A stretch of DNA of 64,000 nucleotides from assembly GCA_022494885.1 (NCBI GenBank), contig JAGVSM010004540.1, positions 1 to 64,000 of the forward strand. The letters are read 5' to 3'. This stretch comes from Micrasema longulum. Its lineage: Eukaryota; Arthropoda; Insecta; Trichoptera; Brachycentridae. The notes beneath the pieces were generated by a model. The model was not told the origin of the DNA. It did not search any database and was given only the letters and a program-made list of their open reading frames with translations. Position numbers and translations under genes: made by a program. This document shows, one piece after another, positions 32,381-44,215 of the stretch (position 1 is the first letter of the stretch; every line of letters begins with the position of its first letter).

Positions 32381-33340
32381 ATTTCGTTCAAGTTGTTCAG
32401 TTTGTGACTGGCACAGTGAACGAATAACGTTCTTGTATACTTTTGGTCACATCTTTTCTTGCTGTAGCAGAATCTCCATCGAATCCTTGTCTAATACACT
32501 TTTCTGTATCAAAAACTACCGTCTCATCATAATTGTCAAAGTCTAGAAGAAGCTAGAATAAATGGGTAATGCTGGTTTGTACAAATGAATTATTATTTTG
32601 TACAGCTGAATAACAAACATTACAATATAATTTAAATCAACAAATGTACCCAGAGTTACATACGGATCTATTGTTTGATGGGAATGATAGTTATGTTAAC
32701 AGATCTGTATCTAAAAGTAGTTTTTAATATTTCGTGTTCACGTTTCACAATTCTTCGGTTTGTTGCAACTAATGACCCTTTGTTTACCTGTATCATGGCC
32801 AGCGTTACCTACATTTCACTACGACAAATTTTACTTAGGTTCTGTGCCCTCGGTGACAAATTTTCGTCTGTATTTATTGGAATTTAGAAACGCGGGATTG
32901 ACGTGGGAGGAGGCGAGAGTGGTTGAAGGCGTTGCGTTGCTTTGATCGACCAAGGTATTTAAAAATTGTTATCATCATCAGCCTTCTCGTGTCCAATAGC
33001 AAACATATGCCCCCCTCTTAGAACTCCACTCCTTAACTAATAACAAAGAAGCCAGAGACGCTGTTCTGTGGCCGGTGTTCGTGTGAAACAGATACAGTGG
33101 GTTATTGACAGCAATGTGGGAGGTATGCACCTAAGATGAACGGCGTATTTATAAATTATAATTTATTTTGCTAAAACAGGGCTAAATTATATGTTTATTT
33201 TTATAAATAATATAAAAAAGAGTTATTAAACAGTATGACTCCATGTTTTTTTTTTCAAATCGTCGGGATCGTAGATCAACGACGCATGTGATTTTATTCA
33301 ACTTTACGTGAGATTAGTTTGGTTATTATTTTTATTTATG
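32381..33340. other. Mostly unassigned; short RTE-type tail at 32880-32945
   Basis: The frame near 32880 reads FRNAGLTWEEARVVEGVALL and stops, an RTE-type ORF terminus. The rest (32381-32870 and 32950-33340) shows nothing I recognise. Confidence 0.5.
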
Positions 33341-34215
33341 TTCACTATTACAATCTGACTTATTGTCTTTTAGCACCTGGTGCTCATCCAATAATCTACA
33401 TCTCAACTTAAGTAAGTGCAAGGTTATGAGATTATTTCGTCTGGAAAATCCAATCATATACGACTACTCACTGAACGATGATATTATCATCTGTGTCTAT
33501 ATACGAGATTTAGGCATTATACTTGACACCAAACTTTTTTTTACAATTCATATTGAACATGTTATCAATAAATCCTTAAAACTTCTTGGATTTATTAAAA
33601 GAAGCACAGCTGACTTCAAAAATATAAATACCCTCAAAACTCTCTTCTGTTCCCTAGTTCGTCCGCACCTAGAGTATTCCTCTGTTATCTGGTTTCCATA
33701 TTATGATGTTCATATTTAATCAGTTCAACCTCGATTTTTGAGAAAGATAGACTGGAGGTTGGGCTTATCCGGAGACAACCTTGAATATATCCTTTAGAAA
33801 CAACCTTGAATATATCTTCTCTCCAAGATCGTCCAAAAAATCCGACATCCGAAATTCTCAACTCACTCTTTGATGCGCCTGAACTACTGAGCTCAATAAA
33901 ATTAAATATCCCAACTTGAAACCTCAGACAAAACTTACTCTTTCATACCGATAACCATAGAACTAACTATGGTTTTCATTCCCGTATGCCCAGAATTCTC
34001 AGGTCTGCCAACAAACATACCAGTCTTGATTTCTTTGATAACAAGTTGTCTTCTTTCAAACGATCACTGAATAAAATTCAATTATAAACACCTCTCTCCC
34101 GCTTCCACTCCCACAAAGTCTACTTTAAACCATCGAGTCTTTCTTTTTGTTATAATATTTTTTTAAGGATAAACGTGTCCATAAAAATGCCCATTGGGCG
34201 TGTATATAAATAAAT
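33341..34215 (+). mobile_element. LINE family J3, RT C-terminal part and 3' end
   Basis: Plus frame 33363-33716: CSSNNLHLNLSKCKVMRLFR, VYIRDLGIILDTKLFFTIHI, NKSLKLLGFIKRSTADFKNI, LFCSLVRPHLEYSSVIWFPY. Then a frameshift, a duplicated phrase ACAACCTTGAATATATC (33775 and 33800), C-terminal remnants and a 3' UTR ending GCCCATTGGGCGTGTATATA with (AAAT)n. A mirror copy lies at 40915-41545. Confidence 0.8.
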
Positions 34216-34499
34216 AAATGTCACTACTTAAGAAGCACACAAGTATACCATTTGATGCTTGGGTTAGTAAGATATAATTTATTTTTCAAACCTGGAAAAA
34301 AAGGCTTTAAATAACTTTCTCAATATCAAATATAAAAGAAAGACAATGTCGCATTTTTTGCACATCCGTCGTTGTTCTTCAATCTCGATGGAATTTCCGA
34401 ACTTTAGAGTATTTAGTCTTTTGCTTGTGGTAACACGATGTTACATCACCGCGCGCAAAGGAATTATTTACGACAGTGTTTAAGGAGTTATTGAACATT
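34216..34499. other. Unassigned
   Basis: Nothing recognised. Confidence 0.5.
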
Positions 34500-34545
34500 T
34501 TTGTAGATTACCTATTTAAAAATCACCGCTCGCCACTGTTGTCTG
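34500..34545. repeat. hAT-like element end
   Basis: TTGTAGATTACCTATTTAAA then ATCACCGCTCGCCACTG, matching 14345-14400. Confidence 0.4.
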
Positions 34546-35594
34546 GCTGGTCGGGTGTTGCGTACTCGCAAAATCGAGCTGGAATAAAAAATATTATTAT
34601 ATTTTAAATACATTTTTGTTGGGTATTTACGCTGAATTTTCATCAAAAACCAATTATTTAAATTGGTTTTGTATAAATACTACAGAAAGCTTGCATACGG
34701 AAAATATTGCAACCTGCATACAATTTCTCTTCTGACTTCTGACGGTCAGTGCGTTTTTGCATACTCCACACAACTCTCGCTACCAATTTGTCGATAGCTA
34801 TCGAAGTAATTATATTTATATGCAAAACCGTAATTAGACATATGCTATCTCCTCGCTCATCACGCGCGGGTGATCAGATAGCCGAGAGATTGTGGTTTCT
34901 GACAAGTTTATAATATCATATCGACAGGTATCGCAACTGAGATGAAGGAAGCGAGTGATCTAGAAGCAAGTTTATGCCTAAATATTCACCAGAACAAAAA
35001 AATATTTAACATTTTCTTCCACAGAAGCCTATTTTAACCATAAATGAGAACTATTTTAAATGTTGGTGACGTAAGGAACGCGGACTAATTGTTTGCGGTC
35101 TTGCTTGTTTCGATCATATGATGTCGATATGGCAAGTAGGTAGAACATACCGAGGTAGATACAGATAGTACAAAAGTTAAGTACACCGTCTCGATATATA
35201 CAGATGAAGATAGCGTTCATAATCGAGGCACTGAGCTAAGTCTGATCACCTCACCTTCACAATGCAGTGCTCCATGAGCCACTGGGAGCAGACAGGGAAA
35301 TTATCTAGACGATAAAGGTTCTTGGAACTAGCTGATGCAGGTTGGTGCATGGTATTAAAAACAGATATATATTTATTTGTGAATAGAAATAACTAGTTGC
35401 CTTCCTTTGTAACCAGTTATGCAAATAAAATTTACATTCGTGTGAGAGGCACTTTATAATTGTCCATTCTGTGTATACCGCGTGTTGCATTTACATAATT
35501 ACAGCGCTACACATGTTTACAGATAAATACAAACTGCAAGGTTATATTTCTAACGGTGCATAGGGCAAGGTGTCGCTTTGCGCAGCGTCACGTC
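34546..35594. other. Unassigned
   Basis: About 1 kb with no gene seen. Fragments resembling SINE-1 (TCACCTTCACAATGCAGTG at 35252-35270) are too short to delimit. A GCTATCGAAG palindromic patch occurs near 34795-34810. Confidence 0.4.
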
Positions 35595-35715
35595 AGTTAT
35601 AATATGGAAACTTCACTGGTCCATTAGAATTAAGTCTAATTGTGTAAAATATTAAACTTTGTAACTGTACTGTATGTTTCCTGAATAAAAGAAAATAAAA
35701 GAAAAAATAAATAAA
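35595..35715 (+). mobile_element. LINE family S, 3' UTR
   Basis: Reverse-complement partner of 4405-4545; ends TTTCCTGAATAAAAGAAAAT. Confidence 0.7.
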
Positions 35716-35814
35716 TACCCGTTCGTTATTTATTTATTAATTTTCAATTCCCATTCAAAATATTTATTAAAAATAAAAAGAGAAATAAAAATAAAAATAA
35801 TATATAATATTTAA

Positions 35815-36285
35815 AAACATTTTGAGTTTGTCCAAATTTTCGTAGACAAGGACAGGATTCAACTCTCTGGGGAGCTGTTTATATTAACATATTACAACAG
35901 AGATGAAAAACATTAAAGAGAAGGTAATATTTAAGTCTAACCTGTCAATGGCTGGTTAAAGTGGCCACTTAACACACTGTGTAACATTCAGCAATCTTCC
36001 CATATTTAAACATCTATATTCCTTCAATTCAGTCTGTCGATGTATGTGAAGTTACAGAGCTGAAATCTTTATTAATGCGGGTGAGATTCATTTAATTGAA
36101 TTATTTCACCTACATACTAGGCAACGCCTGAAATTATTTTTTTTTCATTTTCTATACTTCTCATGGACGAGGTGAATTTATTAACAATTTTTTTTGGTTT
36201 GTCCATTTTTTTGTAGACAAGAACTGAATTCAACTCCTTGGGGAGCTGTTTATAATAACATAATAAGATATTACAACAAAAAGTT
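35815..36285 (-). repeat. R repeat, subfamily II, with terminal modules at both ends
   Basis: Begins TTTTGAGTTTGTCCAAATTT and GGGGAGCTGTTTATATTAAC, core TACATACTAGGCAACGCCTG at 36111, and ends with a second module TTTGGTTTGTCCATTTTTTT and GGGGAGCTGTTTATAATAAC. The two terminal modules are in direct orientation. Confidence 0.75.
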
Positions 36286-36469
36286 AAATAAAGTAATAAA
36301 TATATTTAAAAAAAAAACAAAAAAAGTTTAGATAAACATAAAAATTAATAAAAAAAAATTAATTGCCTAACTTAGAACGGGTAATGTACCCTTGTTAGCT
36401 GGGCAAAGTGTACATAAAATTTTATACATGGTAAAATATTTTTAAAAATTTAAAGATAAGTAAATAAAT

Positions 36470-36705
36470 TGATATCACGTACTTTTTCAATGTACAATAC
36501 AAAATTTAAAAATATAGATTACACAAACATCACTCTGTCAGATTTAAAATTTACACTAAAAATATATTATGTAACTTAGTAGACATTATAATTATAAATA
36601 TGTACATCTCCCCTCCCCTCCTTATTCTCTCTTCAAGCATTCTTGTCCTTATCCCGCCCAATTTACAGTAACTTAATGTTCTTAAAATAAATATTTAAAA
36701 AATCT
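36470..36705 (+). mobile_element. LINE family T, 3' UTR
   Basis: Same 3' region as 5930-6140 (CACTCTGTCAGATTTAAAAT, ATGTACATCTCCCCTCCCC). Confidence 0.75.
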
Positions 36706-36729
36706 TTGATTATTGAGTACATGAAAACA

Positions 36730-36960
36730 ACATTTTTTTATGTATAAACTGTATGTATTTATTTGATATGTAATATATGTTCTTTACTAACTTGGTATAC
36801 TATGTGTGGAAACCTGTTATTAGATCTGAGTTCATACACTATATCTGTTTGTTTACTAAAAATATGTATGTAGAACTGTTGATTTCCCAAATGAAATAAA
36901 ATAAAAAAAAATAAAAAAAATAATAAAGTAAAATATTTTATCCGATATAATCTGTGCATT
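36730..36960 (+). mobile_element. LINE 3' UTR with A-rich tail (unclassified)
   Basis: AT-rich run ending TTGATTTCCCAAATGAAATA and (AAAATA)-type tail, like the 3' ends of Jockey-group elements. No coding part. Confidence 0.45.
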
Positions 36961-37859
36961 TTAATGACACTCCATTAATTATTATTATGATGAACACAAA
37001 ATATTAAATAAAAAACATGCTGGTTTAAAATAAATACTCGTAAATATATGACATTTTCTTAAGTAACTAATTGTTTTTTTTCCGCTTATTAAAGCTTATC
37101 TCTTTTGGCTTACCAAAAGGGATTTTTAAAAACATTTGATATTACAATATATAACATCAAGATTTTTTAAATCAGTATTCTGTACATTAAAAAGGTTTTG
37201 TGTAAGTTTTGCGAAAGCGCCATCACTACATAATCAATATCATGATTTCAGTATATAAAAATACCAACATATTTATAAACCAGTGTTTTTAATCCATAAC
37301 TTAATAAAATAAAATAAATTGTTAATATGAACATCTCCCTGGAGACTATTTGTTGCAAATCCTCCTCAGCGCCATACATATTTACCATCGTCCTCCATCA
37401 GCGCACAACAGCCAGCTAACTGTAATTTTTTAAACACAAATTTAAAGAAACGCCTTTAAAATGAACAAAAGTGAAATTAATTTGGCTGCAATATGATGAA
37501 TTCATCATAAAATATTTGTTTTTTAATGAGCTGAATTGACATGTAATTTTCTTGGCATGTTTATGAATGCAGTTTGTTGCATGTTCCAAGATGTGTTCTT
37601 ATACAATGCACCGACTCACACAGATGCAAAGTGCACATGCACATGCACAGACTCGAGTAATAAAAACATTAGAAAAATAAAATCGCGTGCGAATCCCCAG
37701 CGCGAGATAAAGATCTCCTAGACGAGTATTGCGAGGGTGAGCTGACCAGTGCCAAACTGAAATAAAGAAAAAAAACTGTACTTAGCAACAATGTTTTTAG
37801 TGTATTAACCATATTTAATATTTACCTATAAAATGTTACACAATCAACAATGTTTGATT
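36961..37859. other. Unassigned
   Basis: About 900 bp. Contains a 13-base palindromic patch (CTCTTTTGGCTTACCAAAAG near 37110) and a GC-richer 37600-37740 with CACATGCACATGCACA. No gene recognised. Confidence 0.45.
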
Positions 37860-38490
37860 TTTTATTTTTTTATTTATTTACAATTTTAAAAAACCCGTTA
37901 GGGTTACATTAAAAATTTAATATTGTCTAGTCATTTTATGTCTCGTCTAGTCTAGTTAGTTCAGTCATCATGTGCTTTTTCAGATTGATTTTTAAATTTG
38001 TCTCCAGTAAAAGTTTTCAAGTAGTAAGGTAGGTCGTTGTAGTGTTTAAGTCCATTATGTAGTATTTTTGACTGTCCTGTGTTTGTCTTTGCCTTTTCAA
38101 TATGATAGTGTTTTTGTTGTCTGGTGTTATATTTGTGTATGTCAGCATTTTTGACTACCATTATGTCGTCGTCTTGTATGTTTCCCAGTGTTATTTTGTG
38201 CACAATTTTAAGGTCTCAATTTTAGTCAAGTAGTTTATGTCAAACTGGTGTGTTTTTTTGTACAGTTCAGTCGTAGAGGTCAGGTAGGGTAGGTTGTATG
38301 TTAGTTTAAGAATTTTATTTTGTTGTCTTTGTATTCTTGTTATGTCTGTCTTGTTACCAGTTCCCCAGAAGGCGATCATGTAACTCAATTTACTTTTGAC
38401 ACAGGCTTCGTACATCATATTTTTTTCCTTTCTTGATATAAAATCTTTAATTTTGTAGAAGAGGCTATGTAGTGATGCCATGCCATTATG
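37860..38490 (-). mobile_element. LINE family Q, RT C-terminus and 3' end
   Basis: Minus frames: SLHSLFYKIKDFISRKEKNM, YEACVKSKLSYMIAFWGTGN, ITRIQRQQNKILKLTYNLPY (38481-38191), then ITLGNIQDDDIMVVKNADIH, KYNTRQQKHYHIEKAKTNTG, LKHYNDLPYYLKTFTGDKF (38203-37961). Two frames overlap, so one frameshift. Ends with the CCCGTTAGGGTTACAT inverse and an A/T tail at 37860-37895. Confidence 0.8.
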
Positions 38491-38815
38491 TCGAAATGCT
38501 TGCAGACTGGCTGGATTTCCGCCCTAGGGAGTTGTTCATATTTAAATTTATTTCAACAGAGAGGGAAAACAGTTTTGAGAAGGGAATATGGAAGTCTAGG
38601 CATTAAGCATGTGTGTAAAGTGGCCACTTAAACCAGCCAATGACAGGTCATAAGACCCGTAAATGCCTAGACTTCCATATTCCATTCTCAAAAATGTTTT
38701 CCCTCTCTTTTGAAATAAATTTAAATACGAACAACTCCCTAGGGAGGAAATCCAGCCAGTCTGCAAGCATTTGGACATAATCAAACATTGTTGAGTTACT
38801 ACCTGGTAAAATAAG
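38491..38815. repeat. R repeat, subfamily I, palindromic copy
   Basis: Two inverted arms of about 150 bp: GAAATGCTTGCAGACTGGCT at the left, and its inverse AGCCAGTCTGCAAGCATTTG near 38755-38774. The core is missing. Confidence 0.8.
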
Positions 38816-39105
38816 AAGTATAAAAATTTGAAAATAGTTTTCAGGCGTTGCCTAGTATGTAGGTGAAATAATTTAATTAGATGAATCTCGCCTGCATAAA
38901 TAAAGGTTTCAGCTCTTTAACTTCACAAAAATCAACAGATGAAAGAATTGAAGTAATATAGATGTTCAAATATGGGCAGAATGGTGAATGTTACACAGTT
39001 TGTAAAGTGGCCACATAAAATAAGCTAATGACAGGTCATAAGCCCTGTAGATGCCTTGACTTCTATATTACCTTCTTTAAAATGTTCTTCATCTCTGTTG
39101 TAATA
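38816..39105 (+). repeat. R repeat, subfamily II core
   Basis: GGCGTTGCCTAGTATGTAGG at 38842 and GAATGTTACACAGTTTGTAA at 38986. Abuts the subfamily I palindrome directly. Confidence 0.8.
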
Positions 39106-39500
39106 ATATGATAATTTTTAAACAAACTAAACAATTAAATGTGACTGAGCTCTTCAAACTAGAATCCTTAAAATTTATTCATAAATTAGCCAGTCATGTA
39201 ATTGTAGACGAAGAATTAAAACTTGAAAAAAACTGTAGTAAACATGAACACAATACGAGAATATCAGAAAAAGATCATATCCAACCTTTCGAAACGAGAA
39301 AAGGACAATTGAGACTAATAAACCGTGAAATTATACAATAAACTACCAGACAAAAGTAAACAAAAGACTCAGACAACCTTTACAAAAGATGTTAAAAATA
39401 TTATTATTAACAGTAGAATGTGAATTTTAAAATATTATGTTAAATGTATGTGACCCGTAAGGGTTTATCAATGATATTTAAAAAATAAAAATTAAAAAAT
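39106..39500 (+). mobile_element. LINE C-terminus and 3' end (family near Q)
   Basis: Plus frame 39108-39338: QLNVTELFKLESLKFIHKLA, CSKHEHNTRISEKDHIQP, then with a shift KLYNKLPDKSKQ. 3' UTR has TGTGACCCGTAAGGGTTTAT and an A-rich tail. Confidence 0.65.
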
Positions 39501-39795
39501 ACGAGGAAAACAAAAAACAAACCGAAACGGGCGTTGACTTAGAGATTACACACGCGTTGACTTATTTTATTTTTTTTCTCACAAACTATAATTAATAATA
39601 AAAATAATGTGACCTCACTGGGGTTTCCCATGCCGAGGACACTTAACAATACACTTTTTTAAAATTACATTTGAGAATAAACTGACTGACTGCGATAACT
39701 TAAGCATGTTCATTATTGTTCATTGTCATAGCTCAAATGCTTAGCATGTTTTTAAGCACGTCGATAGATATTTGTGATTGAGCTTCTGAACATGT
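39500..39795 (-). mobile_element. Element X, left part, interrupted by a family Y LINE tail
   Basis: Minus orientation. The X sequence is split at about 39563 and 39685; the insert has the family Y 3' UTR (ACTGGGGTTTCCCATGCCG). The X terminus reads GTCGATAGATATTTGTGATT at 39759-39778. Confidence 0.7.
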
Positions 39796-40015
39796 ATATA
39801 AATAAATAAATTAATAATGTCTGCTCCAACGGTGATGAAGGCTAATCGACTGTCGGCAAGTGCCGTGTTTCCTCTAAGTTACATAGAAATGTTAATTTTC
39901 GCAATAATTCTGATAGCTTCCCTCCAAAGAATGCCGCTTTTGTTGTCTATGAATATGTATGAGTGTCCAACAAGCATCTAGCGCCGTCGTTAATGATTCC
40001 AAGTCACTAATTGAG
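39796..40015. other. Unassigned
   Basis: GC-intermediate stretch; no other copy in the window. Confidence 0.4.
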
Positions 40016-40615
40016 ATTTGAAAAAATCATTAAGATTGATTAACACTTCAATAGAGACGGAAAACTTAAAAGAAGACGGTGTTAAACTTAAAGCGGACTG
40101 TAGCGAAAAAGGGAACTTCATTCAGTTTTGTAAAAGGTTGGGAATATTTGAATCCAGGAAAGGAGCACGGAAATGGACCTACCTTCGTTCTAGTAACGAG
40201 AGAACCCTTTAAATACCTTTTCATCGCTCTAATTTTCTTGCCTCCCCTTTCACAGTAATATCTGCTCGATTGTGGAATAATCTACCCATTATGTTAGAGA
40301 CGCCTTCTTTATTTACATTTAAGTCAAGATTGAAATGTCACTCTAAATATTTAAGTGGTTCCTTTATCCTTCTTCTTTCCTTCTCATCCCCTCTCCTCTC
40401 TTCATAGTAAAGTGTTAATAAAAATAAAAAAAAATTAGTTGATCTTTGTTTTCAATTTTGTAAAAAATCATAAGATTCAATATGTCCATGTACTTGTAAT
40501 TTCCTCAAACTGAACGGTTTTGGTAGGTAGGAAGACATTTCCTTAAAGCAATATGCCCGCCCTTATATGTATATATATTGTATAATATGTATTCAAAGTG
40601 TTAAATAAATAAATG
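40016..40615 (+). mobile_element. LINE family W, C-terminus and 3' end
   Basis: Contains LRSSNERTL, then frame-shifted SARLWNNLP-type sequence (TCGATTGTGGAATAATCTAC) and the family 3' UTR (TCAAACTGAACGGTTTTGGT, GGCAATATGCCCGC-type) with AAATAAATAA at the end. Confidence 0.7.
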
Positions 40616-40619
40616 CCAT

Positions 40620-40715
40620 GAGGATGTTGTAATTATTGCGGATAACTTATATAGCGCCATTTTCGTAACATAATACCTCTGGGGCGCTTTACAAAGTGAT
40701 GATAATTTATTTATT
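40620..40715 (-). repeat. L2-like LINE 3' tail fragment
   Basis: AATTATTGCGGATAACTTAT, ATAGCGCCATTTTCGTAAC, CTGGGGCGCTTTACAAAG: the same 3' terminus as in the copy at 52633-53382. Confidence 0.75.
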
Positions 40716-40914
40716 TATTAAATTATTTATATTATAAAGAAATCAATTTAATTTTAAATAAAGCAAATAATTGACTTTTTTTATCACATGGGTTTTAAAA
40801 CTCCTTCCATTTGATAAAAAGGACAGCTTAAAATATTTATTTACTTCGTATCTTGAGACATTAGTTTCATTTGTTAAAATATAAATATTAACTTATCATT
40901 ATTCCACACGCATT
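40716..40914. other. Unassigned
   Basis: AT-rich spacer. Confidence 0.5.
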
Positions 40915-41545
40915 CGATAAATACCATTATTTATTTATATATACGCCCAAGGGGCATTTTTAAGGACATGTTCATTAATAAAATATTATTATAAAGGAAA
41001 GTAGAAAGACACAATGGTATATAGCAGACTCGGTGGGAGTGGAAGCGGGAGAGAGGTGTTTATAATTGAATTTGATTCAGTGATCGTTTGAAAGAAGACA
41101 ACTTGTTATCAAAGAAATCAAGACTGGTATGTTTGTTGGCAGACCGAAGAATTCTGGGCATAGGAGAATAAAAACCATAGTTAGTTCTATGGTTATCGGT
41201 ATGAAAGAGTAAGTTTTGTCTGAGGTTTCTAGTTGGGATATTTAATTTTACTGAGCGCAGTAGTTCAGGCGCATCAAAGAGTGAGTTGAGAATTTTAAAT
41301 AGGACTAGAAGGTAGGATTTTATTTCTACGGTTTTGAAGAGAATATATATTTAAGGTAGCTTCTAACTCATTTTACGTGTATTGGTCTCTGGATAAGCCC
41401 AACCTCCAGCCTATCTTTCTTAAAAATCGACGTTGAACTGATGCAATATTCTTGATGTAAACATCATAATTTGGAGAGCAGATAACAGAGGAATACTCTA
41501 GGTGCGGGCGAACTAGGGAACAGAAGAGTTTTAAGTTAGTTTTGA
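40915..41545 (-). mobile_element. LINE family J3, C-terminal part and 3' end
   Basis: Reverse complement of 33600-34215 in most of its length: tail at 40925-40950 (TATATACGCCCAAGGGGC), GGTTATCGGTATGAAAGAGT, and CTAGGTGCGGGCGAACTAGG (VRPHLE-encoding) at about 41500. Confidence 0.8.
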
Positions 41546-41985
41546 GTTATACTTTATTTGGAATGTAAGATGCTTATTCTAATTAAATAATAATACAATA
41601 TTTGATTATATTGTGTTTGGATTATTAGATCCTTAATATTTTGCCACCCATTTAAGGAAAAAGTAATTAATATAAGTTATAAAGAACAAGAGCCGCTTGA
41701 TCCTTTAAGTCTGAAGACTAATGTTCCCACAGTCAAATAATGTTTTTTCTTAAAACTCCACGCCTCCTTAGAAATCCTTAAACCTGTTGAATCCCGAACG
41801 TTGAAATGTTAAAAAGAGTCTTTTCATTTTTTTTCATTACTTTTGTTTTTAAAAATGCAAAAAATTACGATGTTAACAATATTTTTTTTTGTGCAATGAC
41901 GTCGAATAAATTTTATAGAAAGGTCTAAAATATGCATATTTTGAATTACCAGAAAACGAGACGTTTCGCGCCCTGTGGCTCAATC
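41546..41985. other. Unassigned
   Basis: About 440 bp, nothing recognised. Confidence 0.5.
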
Positions 41986-42061
41986 ATAAATAACTATCGA
42001 CGCGCTTAAAAACAAGCTGAGCATTTGAGCGATCACAATGAACAATAATGAACATGCTTAA

Positions 42062-42636
42062 TTTATTTATTTATTAACGGACATTGTCCATGTTTCCAAT
42101 TTATAGGGTTTAAATATTACAATAAAAGAATAGTTTAAAATATTTTAAAAAAAGAAATGAAGCATTGACAAACATAAGGGACATCGAGACAAGATTTGAA
42201 CTATTTATTTAGCGCTCGTTTAAATCCTTGTAAACTTAAACCAAAAAAGTCCAGATCTTGTCTTGAGTTAACAATACGACAAAGACGGGTCATTGGAGAA
42301 TTTAGGCCATAGTTTGTTCTATGCTGATCGATGAACAGTACTTCACTGTTTCTCAACCTACGAGTCGAAATATTGAATTTGACTTGTCCCAGTAATGATG
42401 GAACATCGATTATACCATTTAGTATGCCGAACATATATATGGAGTCAATATTAGTTCTACGTTTTTGTAGACAAGAAATATTGAACATTGACTCTATATC
42501 AGCATAAGAATACTTACCTCTCTCTAGTCCAAGCATCCGCGCTACTTTTCGAAGCGAGCGATGTTGGACTGATTTAATGTGATTTATGCGATTGATATAG
42601 AATGGAGACCAGACCACGGAGGCATATTCTAGAAGA
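42062..42636 (-). mobile_element. LINE family J1, nested in element X
   Basis: Minus frame 42650-42201: LLEYASVVWSPFYINRINHI, SVQHRSLRKVARMLGLERGK, NIDSIYMFGILNGIIDVPSL, RLCRIVNSRQDLDFFGLSLQ, FKRALNK, stop. The best-kept J1 C-terminus. Tail at the left (TTATTTATTTATTAACGGAC). Confidence 0.85.
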
Positions 42637-42836
42637 GTTATCGCAGTCATAAGTCAACGCGTGTGTAATCTCTAAGTCAACGCTCGTGTTGGTTTGTTTT
42701 TTTGTTTTTCTCGTAAATAAATGTAGATCGCTTGCAAAAAATCGGCGTTTACTATAAAAAATAATACAATTTGTTGCATTTGCAAAATAATAAGGACTAT
42801 CTTAGACAAAAAAGTGAAAATTAAATTACAATTTAT

Positions 42837-43484
42837 TTATTTATTTATTCATCCAAAATTACAAAATTAAATATTTATGAACTTATTAAGGCTTTTTAGG
42901 CTATGCCCGTGCCAAGCCACAATCAATAACAATAAAAATACATAATAAAATTAATAAGATCAAATTATAATGACATAGAATCACAATCTAGAAAAAAAGG
43001 TAAATGTAATAAATAATCAAATTCCAAAGAATACAATGCAAAAGAGATATTCAAAAATAATTTTTAAAATATAAATTTTACAAATTAAGAATCACACATA
43101 ATCAAATATACAAAATAGTGGTATCATTAAAATTAACAAAATAATAGTATAATATAGTAGTATTAAAAAAAAAAATAACACAAAATAAGAGCATGATTTA
43201 AATCAACAGAAAAAGAACACATATATATATAAAAGCATAATTGAAATGATAATTGAGTTATGTTTTCTAGAAATTCACTCAATTGTAGTAAGAAATATAA
43301 GGAATAGGAGCAATAAATCATATGCCAAATAACAGTACGTACTAAATTAAATTATACAAAAATACATAATAAGAAAAACATAAATATTATCAATATATAT
43401 AAAAAGCAAATAAAAGTAAAAGAGTATGGAAGGAAAGCAGATTTGTAATTTTTGCTAATTTCGTTAATATTTCGTTAATAATTA
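42837..43484 (-). mobile_element. AT-rich LINE-like tail nested in element X
   Basis: Starts TTTATTTATTTATTTATTCA (minus-strand AAATA tail) and contains AAGGCTTTTTAGGCTATGCC, of which an inverted relative lies at 50500-50540. The rest is low-complexity A-rich. Defined by comparison with the uninterrupted X sequence at 59806-59830. Confidence 0.6.
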
Positions 43485-43790
43485 CTATGGCGACTGCTTT
43501 TCTTGCCATTTGGCTTGCAAACCGCCGGCTAAATGCAATAAAAAGCATGATAAATAAATAAAAAAATAGCAGTTTTGGAATATTTACTATTTTCACACCG
43601 GTGAAATTCAAATATGTGATTGCGCAGCAGGATTATACGTCGCGAAACGTCAATATTTTGACATTCAATATTAGGTGTTCATGGATGTTGCATTGTGATC
43701 GCGAATACGATAAACAACCATGGTGAGAAATTGTTATTACGTCGCTTATTCGTCGATAGTTATTAGTGATTGAGTTACAGCAGACGGCAA

Positions 43791-43974
43791 GTATGACGTT
43801 TTGGCGCTTAACTTGTATGCAATATTTATTAGAAGCGCAGTCTGCAGTCATAACGCGTGACGTCAAATTGACGTGATGCCAACTGCGGGCCGTTTTAAAT
43901 GTGCTTATTTTAAACCCGACAGTTACTGATGAAAACTTCTTTTAAATCCATTTATATTTATATTTTTAGAATTA
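43791..43974. other. Unassigned
   Basis: GCAGACGGCAAGTATGACG and CGCAGTCTGC-like words suggest an imperfect inverted repeat at 43791-43850; not classified. Confidence 0.4.
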
Positions 43975-44215
43975 CCCACATGATAAAGGTTTCAAATCTT
44001 GTATTCCACTAAACTCAACAGATGGAAGAGTTGAGGAAATGTGTATGTTTAAACATAGGCCGAATGGTGAATGTTACACAGGGTGTAAAGTGACCACTTA
44101 AACCAGCCAATGACAGATCATGAGCTTTGTAATTGCCCAGACTTCCATATCCCTCCTGAAGCTGTTTTTTCTCTCCGTTGCAACAAATTTAGAAATATTT
44201 GCTTTTAAAAGATGA
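43975..44215 (+). repeat. R repeat, subfamily I, right part
   Basis: CACATGATAAAGGTTTCAAA through AATGTTACACAGGGTGTAAA to GTTGCAACAAATTTAG. Confidence 0.75.

Larger units (their letters stand above)
41986..43790 (+). mobile_element. Element X, full-length copy with two nested insertions
   Basis: Terminal inverted repeats of about 30 bp: the left reads CTGTGGCTCAATCATAAATA then ACTATCGACG; the right end (43748-43789) is its inverse with few changes. Interrupted by a family J1 LINE (about 42062-42636) and by a second AT-rich LINE tail (about 42837-43484). Without these it would be about 600 bp. No frame; probably a non-autonomous DNA transposon. Confidence 0.7.
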
